DNA of 64,000 bases from SOJA01 sp964598485 (lineage in GTDB: Archaea > Thermoproteota > Bathyarchaeia > Bathyarchaeales > Bathycorpusculaceae). Below are positions 58,894-64,000 of this stretch, in pieces; positions within the stretch are counted from its first letter, which is position 1; each line of letters opens with the position of its first letter. Below the pieces are notes generated by a model. That model did no database searches. It had not been told where the DNA came from and saw only the letters and a program-made list of their open reading frames with translations. Both the position numbers and the translations under genes were made by a program. The DNA lies in NCBI GenBank assembly GCA_964598485.1, contig CAZRCD010000006.1, forward strand, positions 43,584 to 107,583. Reading direction: 5' to 3'.

Positions 58894-61800
58894 TTAACAA
58901 TCATGCGGATAGATCTTGCTCAACTTTTTAATTACATCACTGATATCTGGTTTCTCGCTTTTGATTACATAGTATCTTCGTTCAAGTCTTTCCAGAAAAA
59001 CGTACAGAAAATTTACATCCTTGATCATTGAAGAATGCTCCTTGATAAAAAGCTCTAGGGCCTCCTTGACTTCGATATATTGTTTGTCCGATTGTAAGGC
59101 TATTGCTGTAAGAGTATCTAAAACAACACTGTCTAACCTTCGAAACTCATCTTGCACGAAATCATCTTGGTAACTTATTTCCAATAATTCAATAAGAAAT
59201 GGTACTGATTCGGAAGTCCGCAAGGATAAAAAAGGAGACCTGTCGAACCATCCCTCACGGAATTGTTTGTGCCTTCTCATCCACTCAACATAATATTTCA
59301 AACCTTCTTTGTCCTGAAGCTCAATTAAATACTCAGCAGCCTTGAGTTGTTCTTGTTCATCTCCATTTGCCAAAACCTCTAGAAGGAATTTGTGGGAATA
59401 CCTGCTATTGCATTTGACGAGTTGCTCAACAACATTCCATTTGAAATCATCCGTAATCTCAGGCAGCATTTGTTCTAAGTCAGATAATGTTTCTGACAGT
59501 TCACAGACAGTCTCCAGTGCAACACTCCGCACTTGACCGTCTCTGTCTGTGTTAGTAATCTCACGCAAAGCAAAAGACAAAGCTTCTTTGACATGCTTCC
59601 TCTTGCAATAGTCAATGTGGTTCTTCAAAACATCATTATTCTGGATGCCGTTCTGCAGATTCTCTAGGATCCTCGCAGTTATCTCAGTCTCATTCAATCG
59701 TTCCTCGAGATATTCAATCCCAAGCATTTGACTCCCTTCAACCCAATCAAACGAAAGCATATCAAGCAATACGTCCTTTGGATAAGTAAGATTCAATTTT
59801 CTTAGGAAAAACCATAACCAAATAGCTAGCCAGTTGGCACTGAACTGGCGATTTGGCTTTGTGACGAGAGCTGTCTTAAAATCAACTTTAGTGAGATTGG
59901 AGCAGCACCAGTTAGTTATCCAATCCTTTTGTTCCTTTGAAATAATTATCTCCTTATCGTGTTCGAGATATTCGTATATGTTACTAATGCAAAACCGATC
60001 CCAGTTCCTTTCCACAATTTGAATTGCAGTCTCAAGCGATACAGTTTGGTTACCTGCAATCTTGTGCAGAGTATGAATTGCCAAATCTGAATAGTGTGGA
60101 CTATCCCAGCGGTGAGTCATAACCTCTAAGAGTTCTTTACTTGTGAAGGTCTGTTTCTGTTCAGTGTCAAAAATGAGTTTGATTTCATTAAGAAATGCCT
60201 GTCTGTCAAAGAGTAAGTCAATATCACATCGTCTGCGTTGTTTTCTTTCTCCGTCAATGTCTCTTCTTGGTGGAATGACAAACTTGTTGCGAGATTTTTC
60301 ATTAACAAGTTTATTAAAGGGTAAAAATAAATCATGATTTTTCCATCCAAGATAACTCTGGAATGTCCAAACATCGTTGTTTGTGAGGTTGCGCTCTTCG
60401 TATTGTTGGACAAAGAACTCAATACACTTTGCATCAGCCAAAGTGGCAAGAACAATGAAGTCGTCACTACTCCTTTTTTCTGCAAACACCTTTTGAAATG
60501 CTTGAAGTCGCGTATTTGTCTTATCAAAGAAACAGACAAACTGTCTGGCCTCTTTCTCCAGATGTTTACTTGTTAAAACTGTGAATAAGTCTAAAGCCGA
60601 TTCGAAAAGCAAGGGCTCTATAGAGTAAGCATTTGCAGCGTTTTCAACAATAATTGGTATGCTTCTTTCAAAAAATGCGTCATCCAAATCTCTAGGATTT
60701 TCTTTGAAGTACGTGAAGATTTTCCTTATCGCTTCTGGTGATTTTGCTTTCTCAAGTCCCGTATTTAACTGTCCATGTTCACCACCTAGTCTTATCTCCC
60801 CACCGATTGTAGAATCAAGTCGAACGTATTCAATCCCTTCTATGAATACTTCAATGTTTTCATCAAGATAATCGCTATTGTGAAGGAGATAATATAGTCC
60901 ATACCGTACCGAATCACTGTTTGATGAACGTAGTGTTGGTACAATCTCGTTGATAACTCTCTGTGAGTTAAGTTTCAACCTTGCTAATGCGATCAGTGCT
61001 CCACTTTGAACCATTTCACCTTTATTACCGTCAAGAGCACGCCCTATCAAAAGTCGGGTTGCACGTTGCCTTAGCCTAGCAGGAATCTTTAATTGACCTA
61101 GCAGTTCAATTGCATTACAAATGGTTGTGTAGTGTGTTGCAGTTTCTGCCTCAGTCAATAGGAAATTGATGATCTCTTCGGATTGCCCGAACTGTGCAAG
61201 CTCGCTATATCTGAATTTGTCACGGTTTATCCAAATTTGCTTTGCTTTGTAGTTATTGAAGATTTCTTTGAAAATGTGGATTCTGGTGGCAATTTCAATT
61301 TTATCCGGTTCAAACTTCACAGCGAGTTCAGGTTCGTTGTCTAGAATCCAATTGAATAAATCACGGTCATCAGAAATGCTTAGAAGAAAGGAAAGTGTGT
61401 TTACCCATGACGGAATCACTTTTAGGTGATCTGGTTCAAAAGAAATGAAGTCCATTATAGTCTGAAGCGATTTCCGTGAGAGCACTCTTGCCGCGAGATA
61501 TTCCTGGAAGTTGTTATGTTCAAACTGCCACGTTACCTTATCTCTTTCACTTTTCTTCCATACTGTACAGTGCTTAATCAATGTTCGTAGTGGTTCATTA
61601 GGAATGAGTTGTTGATACTCATCGTCAGTAATGTAATTTCTGCCAAAGACTTCCATTCCAAGAGCAAGACGTTCAAGTGTTTCAATTATTGTATTTCGCT
61701 TTTCATCCAATTCGACCGTTGTTCTGAAATGATCTACATCAAGCTGGATTCGAGCAATCAGCAACTGCTCAAATATTTTGGCTTTGCTTTCTGGCAATGC

Positions 61801-63027
61801 ATAGTCCGCTTCAAACAATCCGACCAAGTGCATCAAGTAAAAGGGTATTTTCAAAAGATCCTGAAGTTGATTTCTAAAGATGATCCTTTCAAAATCTCTT
61901 GCTCGGTCACCTAACCTTGTCGTTATATACTTTTCTCTCTCTACGCTATCCAGATCAAGGAGCGCATAAGAGGAAAATCCGCTTAGTGTTCCTGTTGCCA
62001 GCCTAGTCTCCAAGTTGTAGAAGTTTGTTCTACAGGAAATAATAATATTTGAGCTTGGGTGTTCCTCAGCGAATGATTCAATTCGACGAATAGCATCGTT
62101 CTTGTTCTTACTCTCAATCTCATCCAACCCATCAAGAATGATGAGTAGGTGGCTTTCAGGGATCTCACGCCAATAGGGTGGCAATAGTTCGGAAAGATCT
62201 TGATTTACGTATTTGTTAAGAGACCTGAAGATTGGATAGAAAGGAGTGTCATCTTCTGAGAAGTGCCAAGCAATTCGCTGCAACTCTGTTGTCTTCCCGA
62301 CACCTGCATCGCTGAGAAGTACAATTCGATTATGCTGTTCAATGACATCAAGAATGTCTTGGGAAAGCTCGCTTCTCAAGAACGACATGCCAGTAGAACT
62401 AGAATCTTTTGTTGGACACACTTTTCTCCTCAGGTAGTGTGGAACCTTAGGATATTTTATCTTTGAAATCGAGGTTTTTTTAGACGTCAGGTGACTAAAA
62501 TTCTCCACAATATACCCAATGCTTTCAAGCATTTTCCTCCGGAAATCGTCTTCTCCTTTAAACTCTCCATAGAGTCCAAGATCCTTTTTCTTTATCCTTT
62601 CTCTGAAATTTTGGACCTCTAAGGCTTGCTGTGTGTCATAGGGGTTACTTGGAGAGATTTCATCCATCTTGAAGTAAAACTGGATTACGGGTTTTCCAGT
62701 TTCTTTCTTCCGCCTAAGAGCCTCTTCAAATTCTCCTTCAGTAGGCGTTAGACCATTCGATTGTTTGTCTCCAAATCGTTTCCATAAGATTCCAAGGTAT
62801 ATATCATAATCATGGTCAATCTGCTCATCAATTACAGATTGCGCACTTTCTCCTGTAATTAAAGGAATGACATCTCTTCTCCAATCAATGATAATAATTT
62901 GGATATTCCTCGATCTACTCAACATTCTTGTAAGACTATCACAAACGTCTCTAACTATTTGTTTCTCTTGTTCAACATCACTAGGACAAGAAACGAAAAC
63001 TTTTATTTGAGTCATTCCTTTGCGCAT
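58894..63027 (-). CDS. DUF4062-NACHT NTPase with C-terminal helical repeats
   Basis: 1377 residues. The N-terminal domain, KVFVSCPSDVEQEKQIVRDV followed by CDSLTRML (about 8-175), is DUF4062, a TIR/SIR2-like effector-type fold. A NACHT-type STAND ATPase follows: Walker A DAGVGKTTE (240-248), Walker B LLIILDGLDEIES (294-306). From about 560 the protein is all helical HEAT-like repeats, the expected sensor of foreign molecules. This effector-NTPase-sensor order is typical of antiviral STAND proteins. It is an isolated transcription unit; start ATG at 63027 has GAGGTT upstream. Confidence 0.87.
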   Translation of the reverse strand: MRKGMTQIKVFVSCPSDVEQEKQIVRDVCDSLTRMLSRSRNIQIIIIDWRRDVIPLITGESAQSVIDEQIDHDYDIYLGILWKRFGDKQSNGLTPTEGEFEEALRRKKETGKPVIQFYFKMDEISPSNPYDTQQALEVQNFRERIKKKDLGLYGEFKGEDDFRRKMLESIGYIVENFSHLTSKKTSISKIKYPKVPHYLRRKVCPTKDSSSTGMSFLRSELSQDILDVIEQHNRIVLLSDAGVGKTTELQRIAWHFSEDDTPFYPIFRSLNKYVNQDLSELLPPYWREIPESHLLIILDGLDEIESKNKNDAIRRIESFAEEHPSSNIIISCRTNFYNLETRLATGTLSGFSSYALLDLDSVEREKYITTRLGDRARDFERIIFRNQLQDLLKIPFYLMHLVGLFEADYALPESKAKIFEQLLIARIQLDVDHFRTTVELDEKRNTIIETLERLALGMEVFGRNYITDDEYQQLIPNEPLRTLIKHCTVWKKSERDKVTWQFEHNNFQEYLAARVLSRKSLQTIMDFISFEPDHLKVIPSWVNTLSFLLSISDDRDLFNWILDNEPELAVKFEPDKIEIATRIHIFKEIFNNYKAKQIWINRDKFRYSELAQFGQSEEIINFLLTEAETATHYTTICNAIELLGQLKIPARLRQRATRLLIGRALDGNKGEMVQSGALIALARLKLNSQRVINEIVPTLRSSNSDSVRYGLYYLLHNSDYLDENIEVFIEGIEYVRLDSTIGGEIRLGGEHGQLNTGLEKAKSPEAIRKIFTYFKENPRDLDDAFFERSIPIIVENAANAYSIEPLLFESALDLFTVLTSKHLEKEARQFVCFFDKTNTRLQAFQKVFAEKRSSDDFIVLATLADAKCIEFFVQQYEERNLTNNDVWTFQSYLGWKNHDLFLPFNKLVNEKSRNKFVIPPRRDIDGERKQRRRCDIDLLFDRQAFLNEIKLIFDTEQKQTFTSKELLEVMTHRWDSPHYSDLAIHTLHKIAGNQTVSLETAIQIVERNWDRFCISNIYEYLEHDKEIIISKEQKDWITNWCCSNLTKVDFKTALVTKPNRQFSANWLAIWLWFFLRKLNLTYPKDVLLDMLSFDWVEGSQMLGIEYLEERLNETEITARILENLQNGIQNNDVLKNHIDYCKRKHVKEALSFALREITNTDRDGQVRSVALETVCELSETLSDLEQMLPEITDDFKWNVVEQLVKCNSRYSHKFLLEVLANGDEQEQLKAAEYLIELQDKEGLKYYVEWMRRHKQFREGWFDRSPFLSLRTSESVPFLIELLEISYQDDFVQDEFRRLDSVVLDTLTAIALQSDKQYIEVKEALELFIKEHSSMIKDVNFLYVFLERLERRYYVIKSEKPDISDVIKKLSKIYPHDC

Positions 63028-63393
63028 TTTTAACCTCTTCTCTCAAACGTAAAGTATAACCTGTGACCATAAGCATAGGGGCATTGTCTGTAGCTGACTG
63101 TTGGACGAAACCCTATATAAATCTCACTTCCCAGCTTTAGAACCATAGAAATCGACAACGCAAAAGATTCAAAAGAAGCGTTTCACCTTGTCATTTCGGG
63201 AACAATAGGGGTTCATAAATTGGCAAATTGACTATTTTGACCTTGCAGATATGTTTTATGGTTGACATGCATACTGGGCCTCAAAAAGTGACAAACAGAA
63301 AAACTGGAGCAAGGTAGTTTTCTGTGGTTTCGCCCAACCATTAGCTCACACTCTGGGGTCAGAAAGGGTATACCTTGTTTCTGGTGGAGATTT
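63028..63393. other. Gene-free region
   Basis: 366 bp between two minus-strand genes. No supported gene; the minus-strand promoter of the NACHT gene is expected near 63050-63070 (AT-rich GTTATACTTTACG on the minus strand). Confidence 0.5.
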
Positions 63394-63855
63394 CTATTTG
63401 AACAGTTTGACAAGACTGCTTGCGACAATCGCCAGCCCGATAGAGATTATGAATCCAGCGAGAAAGCCGAACCAGTCTATGGATTTGTTTGCTAACATAT
63501 TTAAGAAGAGGCCCGTGCTGAACCAGAAGGCTACATTGGAAATGGTTCCACTTTTCCTATTTATTGAGTCATGAAATATGAACCTTAAAACTAAGATAAC
63601 AATTTGAAAGGCACCAAAAACTAGACAGAACTGCATAGCCGCATTATAAACAACTGGATGGCTCTCTTTTGGAGTGAGTAAGACTACGTGTTCAGTCAAT
63701 TTTTCAGGGTGGAAATCTTTCGCAAAATCAATGACTTCACTGGAAAAGTTCGGGGTAATAATCCAGATCACGCCGAACAGTATTAGGAAAAACCCAAAAG
63801 AAAGAGTACTTAACCAACCCGTACTCCCGAAATATCGGTTCTTGCTTTTAACCAT
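63394..63855 (-). CDS. Hypothetical four-helix membrane protein
   Basis: 153 residues. Transmembrane segments at about 13-32, 75-92, 105-122 and 126-146, separated by a 40-residue loop with a possible extracytoplasmic position. No family recognised; sits upstream of the NACHT gene on the same strand but 366 bp away. Confidence 0.6.
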   Translation of the reverse strand: MVKSKNRYFGSTGWLSTLSFGFFLILFGVIWIITPNFSSEVIDFAKDFHPEKLTEHVVLLTPKESHPVVYNAAMQFCLVFGAFQIVILVLRFIFHDSINRKSGTISNVAFWFSTGLFLNMLANKSIDWFGFLAGFIISIGLAIVASSLVKLFK

Positions 63856-63961
63856 GCGTCACACCAAATCAGCTTTTAGATAATTGTTCTTCATTTAAAT
63901 GATTTGCTGATCATGTTAGATTGCGGATTTCGTAGATTTGAAAGCAAAAATGAGAGAATCG

Positions 63962-64000
63962 TTAGTATCTGCGTCGTCTTCCGTAGAGAGCGCCTATTAT
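63962..64000 (-). CDS. C-terminal end of a gene entering from the right
   Basis: Minus-strand frame open from the window edge encodes IIGALYGRRRRY and stops (TAA at 63962-63964). A hydrophobic turn followed by a basic tail suggests a membrane or ribosomal-type C-terminus. Too short for assignment. Confidence 0.25.
   Translation of the reverse strand: MIGALYGRRRRY

Noticed and set aside
63213..63428. 71-codon minus-strand frame before the NACHT gene
   Set aside because: Overlaps the end of the membrane protein gene and reads Cys/His/Ser-rich without any domain pattern.

Overview
The window looks archaeal, most likely a mesophilic to moderately thermophilic member of the Thermoproteota, possibly Bathyarchaeia. 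This lineage call is an inference. It rests on archaeal-type ValRS and an intron-containing tRNA-Lys, AT-rich TATA-type promoters, a CdvA-like coiled-coil protein, an archaeo-eukaryotic primase, and frequent GTG/TTG starts. No rRNA gene and no CRISPR array is visible.

Layout. 0-7.2 kb is housekeeping: the 3' part of valS, aspartate dehydrogenase, and a leftward block of GNAT acetyltransferase, class V aminotransferase, isoprenylcysteine-methyltransferase-like protein and HDAC-like deacylase. 7.2-20.6 kb is accessory DNA with a defence flavour. It holds a decayed secreted protein, several proteins with the Rx4H motif of HEPN RNases, one HEPN gene coupled to a half-length paralogue, a large type IIG restriction-methyltransferase, an HExxH protein and a DUF5131-like radical SAM protein. 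Its 0.7-kb gene-free stretch (17.8-18.5 kb) carries a perfect match to the bacterial parS palindrome and an 86-nt nested hairpin.

20.6-34.6 kb is an integrated plasmid or virus. A leftward operon runs from an AbrB-like protein through an AEP primase and an AAA+ helicase-like ATPase to a zinc-ribbon tyrosine recombinase, and abuts a CdvA-like gene. To the right lie five small ribbon-helix-helix-like genes and a rightward row of small genes (second HEPN, RelE/ParE-like toxin with antitoxin, AbrB tail). Its junctions repeatedly carry the same 12-16 bp stop/ribosome-binding motif. A pair of divergent winged-helix genes with a 17-bp palindromic operator closes the row.

34.6-46.6 kb mixes small accessory genes and pseudogenes with tRNA-Lys(TTT), a REC-PAS-GAF-PAS-PAS histidine kinase and a divergent isoleucyl-tRNA synthetase. 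46.66-52.15 kb is a compact AT-rich island in tRNA-Ala(CGC), bounded by a 14-bp duplication of the tRNA 3' end. It carries one winged-helix regulator, a lipocalin/CrtC-like protein and two radical SAM proteins. A 10-bp motif is shared by the regulator promoter and the operon promoter, so the island looks like a self-regulated metabolic cassette.

52.5-58.4 kb returns to core genes: Lrp-family regulator divergent from glnA, guaA, pyrG and a PH-like membrane protein. 58.9-63.0 kb is one 1377-residue DUF4062-NACHT-repeat protein, a likely STAND-type defence ATPase. A small membrane protein and the tail of another gene end the window.
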